Shown: positions 15,034 through 22,923, numbered from the stretch's first letter. The stretch is DNA of 23,070 bases from JAHFUI01 sp041485905 (GCA_041485905.1 JBGPKK010000065.1:1-23070), one strand, 5' to 3'. Numbers and translations: made by a program. The notes: generated by a model from the letters alone, not told the origin.

Positions 15034-16395
15034 CTACCTCTTCGATCCTTTAATGTAGCGATCGGCGAAGGTCAGGAACGTCGGCCAGGTCGGACCATCG
15101 GTGTGTCCGCCGGTGTGCTGCCGGAAACCGATGTCGCCGGCGACGAGCGCCGTGTCGATCGGCGGGAACTGGGTGGCGCCCAGATCCTTCTTGCCGAGAA
15201 GCTTGTAGACGGGTCCCGCGCCGGCGGCCGCCAGGAAGCTGCCTTTCGCGTCCACCCACCCGTCGCCGTTGGTCGCGCCGGCGCTGATGAACACCGGTCG
15301 CGGCGCCGACAGCGCGATGAGCTCGTGAGAGTCCACCGGCAGCGCGTCCCAATGACCGCCGTACTTGAAGTAGTTGCCCGCCATCCAGTGATATTCGCTG
15401 GGCGCGAGCACGTTCTCGATTAGCTCGCCGAACTTCCGGCGGTGCAGCTTCGCGCCGCCCGCGCCTGAGGAGCTGACGTAGGCGATGGCGAAACGCTGAT
15501 CGAGCGCCATCGCGACAATCGTCGCCTTGCCGTACCGCGAGTGGCCCTCAAGGCCGACCTGCCTGGCATCCACGGCCTTGTCCGTTTCAAAGTAATCGAG
15601 CGCGCGGCTGGCGCCCCACGCCCATGCAGCCAGCGCGCCCCAATCGTCAAGCTTGCGCGGCTGCCCTTTATTGACGAGACCGATGATGCCCTGCGTCAGG
15701 CCGCCGCCGTTGTCCGCCTGAATGCTGTTGGGCACCAGCATCGCGTATCCCCAGCCCTTTGCGAGCACCTGATCCTGCCAGCGCGGTGCGGCCGGAGGAG
15801 CTGGCGCGGCAGGAGCAGCAGCCGCGGCAGGCGCTGGTCCGCGTCCGCGCGCTGCGGGCGCAAACCCGAACTGCATGATCACCGGCACGGGCCCGGGCGC
15901 ATGGGACGGTGTCGCCAACGTCAGCTGAATGTTGACATCGACGAGCGGATACGACGAGTGGTCGACGTGGCCCACCAGCTGCTTGGTGATGGTGGTGCCG
16001 TTGTCTTCCGTGCTGACGATCTGCCAGATCACCTTGGGCGTATTCTTCGGCGTCCTGCCGTAAACTTCCCGTTCGAAATCCTCGAGGATTTCCGGACGTC
16101 GCTGCTTCCACCAGCTGTCCTGGCTTGTGACCTTCTTGCCGTTCTTCAATATCAGCGGATCGGGCAGCCTGGGAAACGGATTCGCCTGCGACTCATCGTA
16201 GGTGGCGGGATTGTTGGAGCCTTGGGCGCCCGGCGGGATCGACGCGATCTGCAGCAGATCCATGATCCGCTGGCGATCCTCCTGCGAGGTCAGCTGCACC
16301 GGCGGGGTTGGACCGACGGCATTCTGCGCGGCGCTCACACCAAGCACGCTGCCGCCGAGCGCAAACGCCACCACCCATGCAGATCTACGCATCAT
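15034..16395 (-). CDS. Glucuronoyl esterase-like protein (CE15 type)
   Basis: 453 residues, signal peptide 1-23 (AWVVAFALGGSVLGVSAA). The alpha/beta-hydrolase core has the nucleophile Ser286 in GLEGHSRYGK, matching the G.SR.GK elbow of CE15 4-O-methyl-glucuronoyl methylesterases; the substrate-contact region HWDALPVDSHELIALSAPRP and a C-terminal GGHT with the probable catalytic His431 agree. CE15 enzymes cut ester links between glucuronic acid of xylan and lignin alcohols. The catalytic acid was not assigned. Residues about 181-204 are an Ala/Pro/Gly-rich insertion between strands, probably a surface loop. The ATG at 16395 directly precedes the signal peptide. It lies 46 bp after the 184-aa gene on the same strand, likely one operon, and converges on the TonB receptor gene. 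Confidence 0.85.
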   Translation of the reverse strand: MMRRSAWVVAFALGGSVLGVSAAQNAVGPTPPVQLTSQEDRQRIMDLLQIASIPPGAQGSNNPATYDESQANPFPRLPDPLILKNGKKVTSQDSWWKQRRPEILEDFEREVYGRTPKNTPKVIWQIVSTEDNGTTITKQLVGHVDHSSYPLVDVNIQLTLATPSHAPGPVPVIMQFGFAPAARGRGPAPAAAAAPAAPAPPAAPRWQDQVLAKGWGYAMLVPNSIQADNGGGLTQGIIGLVNKGQPRKLDDWGALAAWAWGASRALDYFETDKAVDARQVGLEGHSRYGKATIVAMALDQRFAIAYVSSSGAGGAKLHRRKFGELIENVLAPSEYHWMAGNYFKYGGHWDALPVDSHELIALSAPRPVFISAGATNGDGWVDAKGSFLAAAGAGPVYKLLGKKDLGATQFPPIDTALVAGDIGFRQHTGGHTDGPTWPTFLTFADRYIKGSKR

Positions 16396-16441
16396 TCATC
16401 ACCCCGCCGCATTCACCTCGTCGATTCGTGGGTCGCACGGA

Positions 16442-16996
16442 TTAGTACCGCGAGCGTTTCTTGCTCAAGTCGTAGTTGAACTTCAGCCACTTCACGTCGC
16501 CCAGCATGACATCGGCTGTGCCGGTGAGGTTGACGCCGTCGTTCTTGAACGCGAACTGGATCTTCGCGGTGTCTTTCCAGCTGGGCGGCTGCGCTCCGCG
16601 CCGTCCACCCCGCCCGCGTCCGGCCGGCGCAGGGGCCTGCGGTCCTTCGTCACCGTTTGCCGGCGGCGGCGGCGCCAGCGTCGCGGGACGCGGCCGGCCG
16701 ACGACCGCCGACACCTGCAGCTCTTCACCAACGATCTTTGACTCGACGAACGTGGCGCCGTCCTGGCCGCCCATGAAGGGGACCATCGAGCCGACAAGCT
16801 TCCCGTCCATTAAATCGATGGTCAGCGTGACCGGCTGATCCGGCCTCGCGCCTGGCGGAGGATTCTGGATGGCCCAGCTCTGTGTCCCCACCCACGTGCC
16901 GACGAACGTTTGCGGCGACACGGTCGCCCGCGGCGCCGGCTGAGCGGCCTGAAACAGCATCAGGAAGAGCGCGGCGGTCGAAGCCCAGCTCGTCAT
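16442..16996 (-). CDS. Small secreted protein with Pro/Arg-Gly-rich insert
   Basis: 184 residues, signal peptide about 1-20 (WASTAALFLMLFQAAQP). The mature part begins FVGTWVGTQSWAIQ and continues with short strands (VTLTIDLMDGKLVGSMVPFM), then a low-complexity stretch from about 104 to 140 (ATLAPPPPANG, APAPAGRGRGGRRGAQPP), then TAKIQFAFKNDGVNLTGTAD and LKFNYDLSKKRSRY. It looks like a small beta-barrel or sandwich of the kind common among exported Acidobacteriota proteins; no enzyme motif is seen. It is first in a probable two-gene operon with the CE15 esterase, and could assist it, but that is only context. The ATG at 16996 has no ribosome site and lies seven bases after a -10-like TATCCT. 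Confidence 0.75.
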   Translation of the reverse strand: MTSWASTAALFLMLFQAAQPAPRATVSPQTFVGTWVGTQSWAIQNPPPGARPDQPVTLTIDLMDGKLVGSMVPFMGGQDGATFVESKIVGEELQVSAVVGRPRPATLAPPPPANGDEGPQAPAPAGRGRGGRRGAQPPSWKDTAKIQFAFKNDGVNLTGTADVMLGDVKWLKFNYDLSKKRSRY

Positions 16997-17003
16997 CGGC
17001 GGA

Positions 17004-17009
17004 AGGATA
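17004..17009 (-). promoter_or_regulatory. Putative -10 box for the 184-aa gene
   Basis: TATCCT on the minus strand matches the -10 consensus at 4 of 6 bases and stands seven bases before the ATG at 16996. The spacing implies a leaderless transcript, as for the gene at 7228. No -35 box is evident. Confidence 0.3.
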
Positions 17010-17135
17010 GCACGGTGGGATTTGACACACGTGCCTTTCGCCGAGCGGTTTTTGGGGGCGCAAGAAGACTCGCGGGCAGCTCTTCGAAGTCGAGGATCGA
17101 GTCGGTGCGTGGCGCGAACGCCGGTTCGGATCGTC

Positions 17136-17141
17136 TATCAT
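17136..17141 (+). promoter_or_regulatory. Putative -10 box for the 17170 gene
   Basis: TATCAT matches the -10 consensus at 5 of 6 bases, 28 bp before the ATG at 17170. A GAGGG ribosome site lies between them. No clear -35 box. Confidence 0.3.
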
Positions 17142-17169
17142 CGGTGAAGAGTTTGAGGGCCCCTTGAGA

Positions 17170-18150
17170 ATGACGGCAATTGGCGTGGCGACGGCTCTGG
17201 TGATCTACTGGGCGCCGGTCGCTCAGGCCCAGCAGAGACCGACGTCGATCGAGATTCTGCCGGTGCGCGGGCAGGTGTACCTCCTCGCGAGCGCTGCCGG
17301 CAACGCGCTGCTCCAGGTCGGAGCACAGGGGGTTCTCGTCGTCGACACGATGCGTGAAGAAGACGCCGATCAGCTCCTCGCAGCGATCAAGAAAGTGGCA
17401 GGTGAGAAGCCGATTCGCTTCGTCGTGAACACGCATGCGCACGCCGATCACACGGGTGGCAACCTGAAAATTGCCCAGGCCGGCTCCCAGCTGGTCGCCG
17501 GTAATTTCTCCCGAGATCTCGGTGAAGCTGGCGCGAAGAGTGCCTTCATTGTGGCCCACGAACACGTGCTCAAGACGATGAGCGCGCCAACAGGCAGCCG
17601 GGCGCCCACGCCGTTCGGGGCATGGCCCACCGACACCTTCTTCCAAGCCGAAAAGGACATGTACTTCAACGGGGAAGGCATTCAGCTTGTGTACGAACCG
17701 GCCGCTCATACCGACGGCGACATTCTGGTATTTTTCCGGAGTTCGGATGTCATCGCGACCGGCGACGTGTTCAACACGAACAGCTACCCGGTCATCGATC
17801 TGGCACACGGCGGTCACATCAACGGCATCATCGAGGCGTTGAACCGAATCATCGACCTGGCGATCTCGGAGCAGTTCACCGAAGGTGGCACGCGGATTGT
17901 GCCGGGCCACGGTCGGATTTGCGACGAGTTCGAGGTGGTCGAGTACCGGGACATGGTCACCATCGTCCGCGACCGGGTGCAGGCGATGATCCGCAAGGGG
18001 ATCACGCTCGATGCGATCCAGGCGGCGCGGCCAACGCTCGACTTCGACCCGCGTTACGGCGCGGTCAGCGGTCCGTGGACGACGTCGATGTTTATCGACG
18101 CGGTGTACCGCAACCTGACGGCAGTGTCGGGGACTGGTGAACGTCGATGA
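17170..18150 (+). CDS. Secreted metallo-beta-lactamase-fold hydrolase
   Basis: 326 residues from the ATG at 17170; a TTG six bases upstream is an alternative, being closer to the GAGGG at 17155-17159. The signal peptide is about 1-20 (IGVATALVIYWAPVAQA). The MBL core shows VLVVDTMREED, then THAHADHTGGN giving His89, His91, Asp93 and His94, AHTDGD (His180), ATGDVF (Asp199) and VPGHG (His247), a complete two-zinc set as in B1-like and SoxH-like enzymes. Unlike the protein at 9106 it has no N-terminal extra domain, but it has a C-terminal tail of about 70 residues after GHG. The substrate is unknown. Its TGA overlaps the next ATG (ATGA), so the GRWEGD-family partner is translated together with it. 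Confidence 0.9.
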   Translation: MTAIGVATALVIYWAPVAQAQQRPTSIEILPVRGQVYLLASAAGNALLQVGAQGVLVVDTMREEDADQLLAAIKKVAGEKPIRFVVNTHAHADHTGGNLKIAQAGSQLVAGNFSRDLGEAGAKSAFIVAHEHVLKTMSAPTGSRAPTPFGAWPTDTFFQAEKDMYFNGEGIQLVYEPAAHTDGDILVFFRSSDVIATGDVFNTNSYPVIDLAHGGHINGIIEALNRIIDLAISEQFTEGGTRIVPGHGRICDEFEVVEYRDMVTIVRDRVQAMIRKGITLDAIQAARPTLDFDPRYGAVSGPWTTSMFIDAVYRNLTAVSGTGERR

Positions 18151-19031
18151 AGGCACATTGGTGCTGTGTGCGGATCGTCGGGATGGCGGCGCTCTTCACG
18201 GCCTGCGCCGGCAATCCTGCCTGGGCTCAGGCGGATTTGACGGGCAGCTGGAACGGCTTCTTTCACGAAGACCAGCCCGAGCGGATTCCGGGACCCTCGC
18301 TTGGCGATTACCTCGGCCTGCCGATCAACGACAGCGCCCGCGCGTTCGCCGAAGCCTGGGACGCCTCGCGCCTGACGATTCCAGAGCATCAGTGCCGGGC
18401 GCATTCGTCGCCGTACATCCTGCGCGGTCCGCTGAACATGCGCATCTGGGAGGAACGGGAGCCCCAGACGCAGCAGGTCGTCGCGATTCACGAGGACATC
18501 AGCAATTTTCAGCAACGGCGGACGTTCTGGATGGATGGCCGGCCGCATCCCTCGGATTATGCCGAGCATACGTGGATGGGTTTCTCGACGGGCCGGTGGG
18601 AAGGCGATGCGCTGGTCGTGACGACCACCCATATCAAGCAGATGTGGCATCGCCGGAACGGGATCCCGCAAAGCGATCGAGTCGTGCTCACCGAGCACTA
18701 CATCCGGCATGGCAACGTTCTCACGCTCGTCACGCATACCGATGACCCCACGTACCTCACCGAACCGCTCGTCAAGTCGACGAACATGCTGCTGAACCCG
18801 CGTCCGCTGACGCCGGAGCAGCTGCTGTACCCGTGTCAGAGTGTGGTCGAGATCGCCGACCAGCGACGAGGTGCGGTGCCGCACTACCTGCCCGGCGAGA
18901 ATCCGTTTCTCGGCGAATTCAGGGAACAGAGCCATCTGCCCGCCATCGCGACACGCGGCGGCGCGGCGACGATGTATCCGGAGTTTCAGGCCACGCTGAA
19001 GGCTGCGGCTCAACAACCGTTGCGGAAGTAG
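18147..19031 (+). CDS. Secreted protein of the GRWEGD family, 294 aa
   Basis: Signal peptide about 1-28 (VGMAALFTACAGNPAWAQA). Core features: LTGSWNGFF, IPGPSLGDYLGLPINDSARA (47-66), a PEHQCRAHSSPY stretch with Cys83, then STGRWEGDALVVTTTHIKQM (147-166), SDRVVLTEHYIR and a long C-terminus with LLYPCQSVVEIADQRRG. It belongs to the same uncharacterised family as the proteins at 10986 and 19231 but is the divergent type with the LGDYLGLPIND block. The conserved cysteines and histidines (HRRN, EHYIRHGN) could bind metal, which is speculative. It is coupled by a 4-bp overlap to the MBL gene upstream, so the two probably act in one process. Confidence 0.85.
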   Translation: MKAHWCCVRIVGMAALFTACAGNPAWAQADLTGSWNGFFHEDQPERIPGPSLGDYLGLPINDSARAFAEAWDASRLTIPEHQCRAHSSPYILRGPLNMRIWEEREPQTQQVVAIHEDISNFQQRRTFWMDGRPHPSDYAEHTWMGFSTGRWEGDALVVTTTHIKQMWHRRNGIPQSDRVVLTEHYIRHGNVLTLVTHTDDPTYLTEPLVKSTNMLLNPRPLTPEQLLYPCQSVVEIADQRRGAVPHYLPGENPFLGEFREQSHLPAIATRGGAATMYPEFQATLKAAAQQPLRK

Positions 19032-19230
19032 CGACGCGCTCCCGCTGAGGGTGGTCGCCGAGCGAGCTCGCTGGCACCGACCGTCGACTCGAGCTGTTTC
19101 TCGGCCTCGGTGCGGCGTCGTAGCGACCTCATTCCGACTAATCTAGTTGTTCCGAAATCGAATATCAGAGACTCGCCAGATTCGGCACGGGCGAACGAGT
19201 AAGATCTGCCGGAGCAGCAATGGAGGTCGC
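19032..19230. other. 199-bp intergenic stretch with a 12-bp palindrome
   Basis: AGCGAGCTCGCT at 19062-19073 is a perfect palindrome, about 30 bp after the stop at 19031; it has no T-tract. A weak -10-like TAAGAT stands at 19200-19205. Nothing else was seen. Confidence 0.4.
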
Positions 19231-20247
19231 ATGGAGAGAGCGATGACAGCACGACGTGTTTTCGTCGGTGCGCTGGCCGCGATCGCATTCGCAACAGTGG
19301 CGCCGGCGCAGACCCAGAGCCAGAAAAAGACGCCCGCGGCGGCGAAGACACCATGGGGCGATCCGGATCTGCAGGGCGTGTGGACGAGCGATTCGAACTC
19401 CACCGTTCCGTTCGAGCGTCCGGAAGCGTTCGCGGGCAAGGCGGTGCTCGACGGTGACGAATTGATCCAGGTGCAGCAGGAACGTGAGCAGAACCGGGTC
19501 CGGACCGCGCCGTTCGCGGGCGGCATCACCGGCGCCGGCCCGGAGCACTGGTACGAGCATTTCGGGGCGAAGTCGGCGCGGACCTCGCTCGTCGTGGCGC
19601 CTGCCGACGGCAGGATTCCGCCGATGATTCCAAGCGCACAGCAGCGGGAAGCGGCACGCGCGGCGAAACGAGCCGGCCGTGGTCCGGCGGATTCGTGGGA
19701 GGACCGCAGCCTGTGGGATCGCTGCATCAGCCGGAGCCTGCCCAATGTGATGTTCCCGACGATCTACAACAACAACATCCAGATCGTGCAGACGCCGGGC
19801 TACCTGACGATCACGCACGAGATGATCCACGATACGCGCATCATCCCGCTCGACGGACGGCCGCACGTGTCGCCGAAGATTCGCCAGTACATGGGCGACC
19901 CGCGCGGCCGCTGGGAAGGGAACACGCTTGTCGTCGACGTCACGAACTTCACCGACAAGACGAACTACCGGGGATCCGGAGAGACGCTGCATCTCATCGA
20001 ACGGTTCACGCGGGTCGGTCCCGACGCGATCAGGTACGAGGTGACCGTCGACGATCCCCAGACATTTACCAAACCGTGGACCGCCGCGCTCGACCTGACG
20101 GCGCAGTCACAGCTGTTCGAGTACGCCTGCCACGAAGGCAACTACGGGTTGGGCAACATCCTCAGCGCCGCGCGCGCCGAAGAACGGGACGCCGCGCGCA
20201 CCGGTAAGACGCAGAACGCGGTCGACACGCGGGGTGAGGAACGGTGA
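19231..20247 (+). CDS. Secreted protein of the GRWEGD family, 338 aa
   Basis: The start is set at the ATG at 19231, four bases after GGAGG, giving signal peptide MTARRVFVGALAAIAFATVA then PAQ; the open frame from a TTG at 19147 is not a likely start. The mature protein begins with a Lys/Ala-rich linker and WGDPDLQGVWTSDSNSTVPF, a form frequent in this family. The core reads GDPRGRWEGNTLVVDVTNFT (222-241), LHLIERFTR, DDPQTFTKPWTAAL and FEYACHEGNYGL. A middle block WDRCISRSLPNVMFPTIYNN differs from the 259-aa member. The function is unknown. It lies 199 bp after the 294-aa member on the same strand and is followed at once by a decayed copy of the LGDY-type member, so the locus looks like an old family array. 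Confidence 0.85.
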   Translation: MERAMTARRVFVGALAAIAFATVAPAQTQSQKKTPAAAKTPWGDPDLQGVWTSDSNSTVPFERPEAFAGKAVLDGDELIQVQQEREQNRVRTAPFAGGITGAGPEHWYEHFGAKSARTSLVVAPADGRIPPMIPSAQQREAARAAKRAGRGPADSWEDRSLWDRCISRSLPNVMFPTIYNNNIQIVQTPGYLTITHEMIHDTRIIPLDGRPHVSPKIRQYMGDPRGRWEGNTLVVDVTNFTDKTNYRGSGETLHLIERFTRVGPDAIRYEVTVDDPQTFTKPWTAALDLTAQSQLFEYACHEGNYGLGNILSAARAEERDAARTGKTQNAVDTRGEER

Positions 20248-20256
20248 GGCGAGCAC

Positions 20257-20345
20257 CGTGTCCCCGGGCCGGCCCTTGGCGATTACACCGGCCTGCCGAT
20301 CAACGACGCCGCGCCTGAAGGCCGTCAGCTTGGCAGCTGAACCAC
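20257..20345 (+). pseudogene. Decayed 5' part of a fourth GRWEGD-family gene
   Basis: Starting ten bases after the 338-aa gene, the frame reads VPGPALGDYTGLPINDAA (20260-20313), closely matching IPGPSLGDYLGLPINDSA of the 294-aa protein. After AA the frame shifts, and the next stretch RLKAVSLAA corresponds to the following block of family members (RL..DSWDAS). Similarity fades by about 20345. There is no start and no downstream core. Confidence 0.7.
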
Positions 20346-20397
20346 GCGGTGCAGACGCCGAAGACGTCCGTACAGATCCGAGGTCATCCTGGAGCGC

Positions 20398-20428
20398 TCG
20401 ACAACGTGCAGCGCAACAGGGGTACAAT
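20398..20428 (+). promoter_or_regulatory. Putative promoter for the HMBD-cytochrome pair
   Basis: TCGACA (20398-20403, 5 of 6 of the -35 consensus) and TACAAT (20423-20428, 5 of 6 of the -10 consensus) are separated by 19 bp, slightly long. Transcription would start near 20435, about 20 bp before the ATG at 20454. Confidence 0.45.
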
Positions 20429-20453
20429 TCCGATCTCGCAGTTCGAACTGAGC

Positions 20454-21686
20454 ATGAACCCGCACTGGCTGCTTGCCTGGTTGTTCGCCGTGACCCTCGC
20501 GGGCGCCGCGCCGCAGCGCGGGAAGACTTCGCCTCAACCGGGCGTGCCGCCCGTCACCATGACCTGTCCGATGCATCCGGACATCGTCGAATCGAGCCCT
20601 GGTAACTGTCCAATCTGCAAGATGAGCCTCGTGCCGGTCAGGATCGAGACTGTCTGGACCTGTCCGGTGCATTCGGTGATCGCCGAGGATCGTCCCGGTG
20701 TCTGTCCGATCGATCATCGGGATCTGATTCAGATGACGGTCGCGGTGACCTTCACGTGTGCGGCCCATCCCGAGATCAACCAAATCGATCGCGGCACGTG
20801 TCCGGATGGAACGCCGATGGTCAAGATGCGCACGCTCCGCGCGCACGGCAATCACAATCCGCAACACGGGGGGCTGTTTTTCATGGCTCCCGACAACACG
20901 CATCATCTCGAGGGCACGTTTCCGCGCGCGCGTATCTTTCGTTTGTATCTGTACGACGATTACGCCAGGCCGCTTCCCGCCAAGCAGATCAAGGATGTGA
21001 AGGCGCGCGTGGTGACGAAAGAAACCTTCGATGCGGCGACGCGCACGACGAAAGAGATCGCCGCCTTCCCGCTGGTCAAGTCCCCAAGCGGCAGCTATCT
21101 CGAGGCGCGAGTCGATCGTTCGGCTGTTCCGGCGCAGATGACGGCGAAGGTGCAGTTCAAGAGCGACGCGCCGGAATACCGGTTCGATTTCACGTTCGCG
21201 GAACTGTCGAAAAAGCCGACGCCACCCGCGCCTGCACCGCCGCGGACCACACGCGACACCAGTGCCGCCGGTCGAACGCGCGCGCCGGCGACGACGGCAG
21301 CCGCGAGTCCCGCATCTCCACCTGTGGCCTTGGCGGATCCCAGCCAGTTCGCGACGCCGATTCCCGACACCGTGGACGAGGTGCTCGCGCAACTGAAAAT
21401 GCGCAGCGCGCAGATCGGGGAGCTCGTCCAGAGCGGCGCTTTCGGCGCCATCTGGGTGCCGGCGTTTCAGGCGAAGGATCTCACCATCGCGCTGGAGACG
21501 CGCCTTGGCGAGTTGTCGGCGCTCAGACGTGAAGCGGCCGAACCGGCGATTAAGCAGCTGGTGCGAACGGCATGGCTGCTGGACGCGTTTGGCGACGTCG
21601 GCAACCGGCAGCAGATCGTGGAGGCCTACGCGATCTTTGCTTCCGCCGTGACGGACGTCGTGTCGGCGTTCAGCGCGAGGCCCTGA
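20454..21686 (+). CDS. Secreted protein with three heavy-metal-binding domains
   Basis: 410 residues from the ATG at 20454, which opens a signal peptide (HWLLAWLFAVTLAGAA). Three successive copies of the short heavy-metal-binding unit known from copper efflux proteins follow: TCPMH at 37-41 with CPICKM at 52-57; TCPVH at 69-73 with CPID at 84-87; TCAAH at 101-105 with CPDGTPM at 116-122. Only the first keeps the full Cys/His/Met set; the others have lost a cysteine. Next come GNHNPQHGG (132-140), a His-rich HHLEGTFPRARIFRLYLYDD block and a beta domain to about 250, a Pro/Ala/Thr linker (about 257-300) and a C-terminal helical part. Copper or a similar metal is the expected ligand. The stop overlaps the next start (TGATG), so the metal protein is made together with the cytochrome. 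Confidence 0.85.
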   Translation: MNPHWLLAWLFAVTLAGAAPQRGKTSPQPGVPPVTMTCPMHPDIVESSPGNCPICKMSLVPVRIETVWTCPVHSVIAEDRPGVCPIDHRDLIQMTVAVTFTCAAHPEINQIDRGTCPDGTPMVKMRTLRAHGNHNPQHGGLFFMAPDNTHHLEGTFPRARIFRLYLYDDYARPLPAKQIKDVKARVVTKETFDAATRTTKEIAAFPLVKSPSGSYLEARVDRSAVPAQMTAKVQFKSDAPEYRFDFTFAELSKKPTPPAPAPPRTTRDTSAAGRTRAPATTAAASPASPPVALADPSQFATPIPDTVDEVLAQLKMRSAQIGELVQSGAFGAIWVPAFQAKDLTIALETRLGELSALRREAAEPAIKQLVRTAWLLDAFGDVGNRQQIVEAYAIFASAVTDVVSAFSARP

Positions 21687-22906
21687 TGCGGCTGCAGCGA
21701 TGTGTCACGCTGCTGGCCATTCTGCTGGTGACATTCACGCTGGCCGGCCGGCGCGGTGAGGCGCACAAACCCATCACATCGCCTTACACATACAACGAGC
21801 ACGTCTTTCCGATCGTCCGCGACCGATGCGGCCGCTGCCACGTGACCGGCGGCGTCGCGCCGATGTCGCTGATGACCTACAAGGACGCCGTGCCGTGGGG
21901 AGAATCTATCCGGACCGAGCTCATCGCCGGGCACATGCCTCCGGGCGGCGTGGACGAATCACACGGCCGCTTCAAGAACGCACAGACGCTGAGCGCTCGC
22001 GACCTGAACATTCTTCTCACGTGGGTCACCGGCGGCACGCCGGTCGGCAACACCGAGCGCACGCCGCCCGCCGTGATACCTGGAAGCGCCTGGCGCCTCG
22101 GCACGCCTGATCTCGTCCTCCCGTTTCCTTCAGCGGTCACGCTTGGTGCAGACACGGTCGAACGCGTGGAGGAATTCACGCTGCCGACGGGGATGACAGA
22201 GGCGCGGTGGGTTCGTGCGGTCGATATCCTGCCGGGGACGCCGGCCATGGTCCGCAGCGCCACGATCGCCGTCAAATCGAACGTCCTTCCCGATTCGGAC
22301 CGGGACGGCACCACGTCTGAACGGGTGCTGGGTCTGTGGGTGCCGGGCGAGGATCCGGTATCGCTCGACGAAGCGGGCGCGTTTCGATTGCCCGCCGGAG
22401 CCGAGCTCGTCGTTCGCGTCCACTACAAGAAGACGTGGGAGTACGAACGGACCGCGATGAGCGACCGGAGCACTGTCGGCGTGTACTTCGCGCCCCGCGG
22501 GACGACAGAACTGCGCGCGCTGACGCTGGCACCAGCCGTAGCGCAGGACTCACGTGTGGCGCAGGACTTCAGTCCTGCGCTACCGCAACGGCTGTCCTTC
22601 AGCCGCGTTGTCGAGGAGGATCTGCAGGCGCTTGCGCTCTATCCAGACGCCGGTCTGGCGAATGTCAGTCTGCGTGTGGAGGCGGTTCGGCCCGATGGAT
22701 CGCGCGTCGAGTTGATCCGCTTTCATCCGCAGGCCGATTGGGCCCGGCGCTATTGGTTCGAGCAGCCGATCGCGTTACCGCGCGGTTCCCGGATCGAAGC
22801 GGTCGCGACGTTCGACGACACCCTGCTCCCGCCGGGTGCGGCTCCGCCCAGGCGCGCCGACCACTCGGCGCTCCGCCTTACCCTGAATGTCGTGGCAACT
22901 CGCTGA
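21686..22906 (+). CDS. Secreted c-type cytochrome with monooxygenase-like C-terminus
   Basis: 406 residues. The ATG at 21686 overlaps the upstream TGA by one base and opens a signal peptide (VTLLAILLVTFTLAG). A c-type haem site CGRCH stands at 48-52 in a domain beginning YTYNEHVFPIVRDRC; AGHMPPG, about 30 residues on, supplies a candidate axial Met. From about 165 on, strands such as ARWVRAVDILPGTPAMVRSA and YWFEQPIALPRGSRIEAVAT resemble the copper type II ascorbate-dependent monooxygenase fold. The HH metal ligand pair usual after PG (VVHHA) is replaced by MVRSA, so catalysis by that domain is doubtful. Residues 285-299 (VAQDSRVAQDFSPAL) are encoded by an inserted hairpin repeat. Coupling with the metal-binding protein suggests a copper- or haem-dependent periplasmic oxidation system. 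Confidence 0.82.
   Translation: MRLQRCVTLLAILLVTFTLAGRRGEAHKPITSPYTYNEHVFPIVRDRCGRCHVTGGVAPMSLMTYKDAVPWGESIRTELIAGHMPPGGVDESHGRFKNAQTLSARDLNILLTWVTGGTPVGNTERTPPAVIPGSAWRLGTPDLVLPFPSAVTLGADTVERVEEFTLPTGMTEARWVRAVDILPGTPAMVRSATIAVKSNVLPDSDRDGTTSERVLGLWVPGEDPVSLDEAGAFRLPAGAELVVRVHYKKTWEYERTAMSDRSTVGVYFAPRGTTELRALTLAPAVAQDSRVAQDFSPALPQRLSFSRVVEEDLQALALYPDAGLANVSLRVEAVRPDGSRVELIRFHPQADWARRYWFEQPIALPRGSRIEAVATFDDTLLPPGAAPPRRADHSALRLTLNVVATR
22538..22583. repeat. Hairpin repeat inside a coding region
   Basis: GTAGCGCAGGACT (22538-22550) is followed by a perfect hairpin, GCAGGACTTCAGTCCTGC at 22561-22578 with two further pairs outside it, and the right end returns AGTCCTGCGCTAC (22571-22583), the inverted copy of the left end. 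It has the same 2-nt-loop design as the elements at 14968 and 22924. The reading frame of the cytochrome gene passes through it unbroken. Confidence 0.85.
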
Positions 22907-22923
22907 CGACACTGGAGCTGTGG

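Noticed and set aside
20234..20605. A 123-codon frame after the 338-aa gene
   Set aside because: It crosses the decayed family fragment in the wrong frame and overlaps the signal peptide of the HMBD gene.
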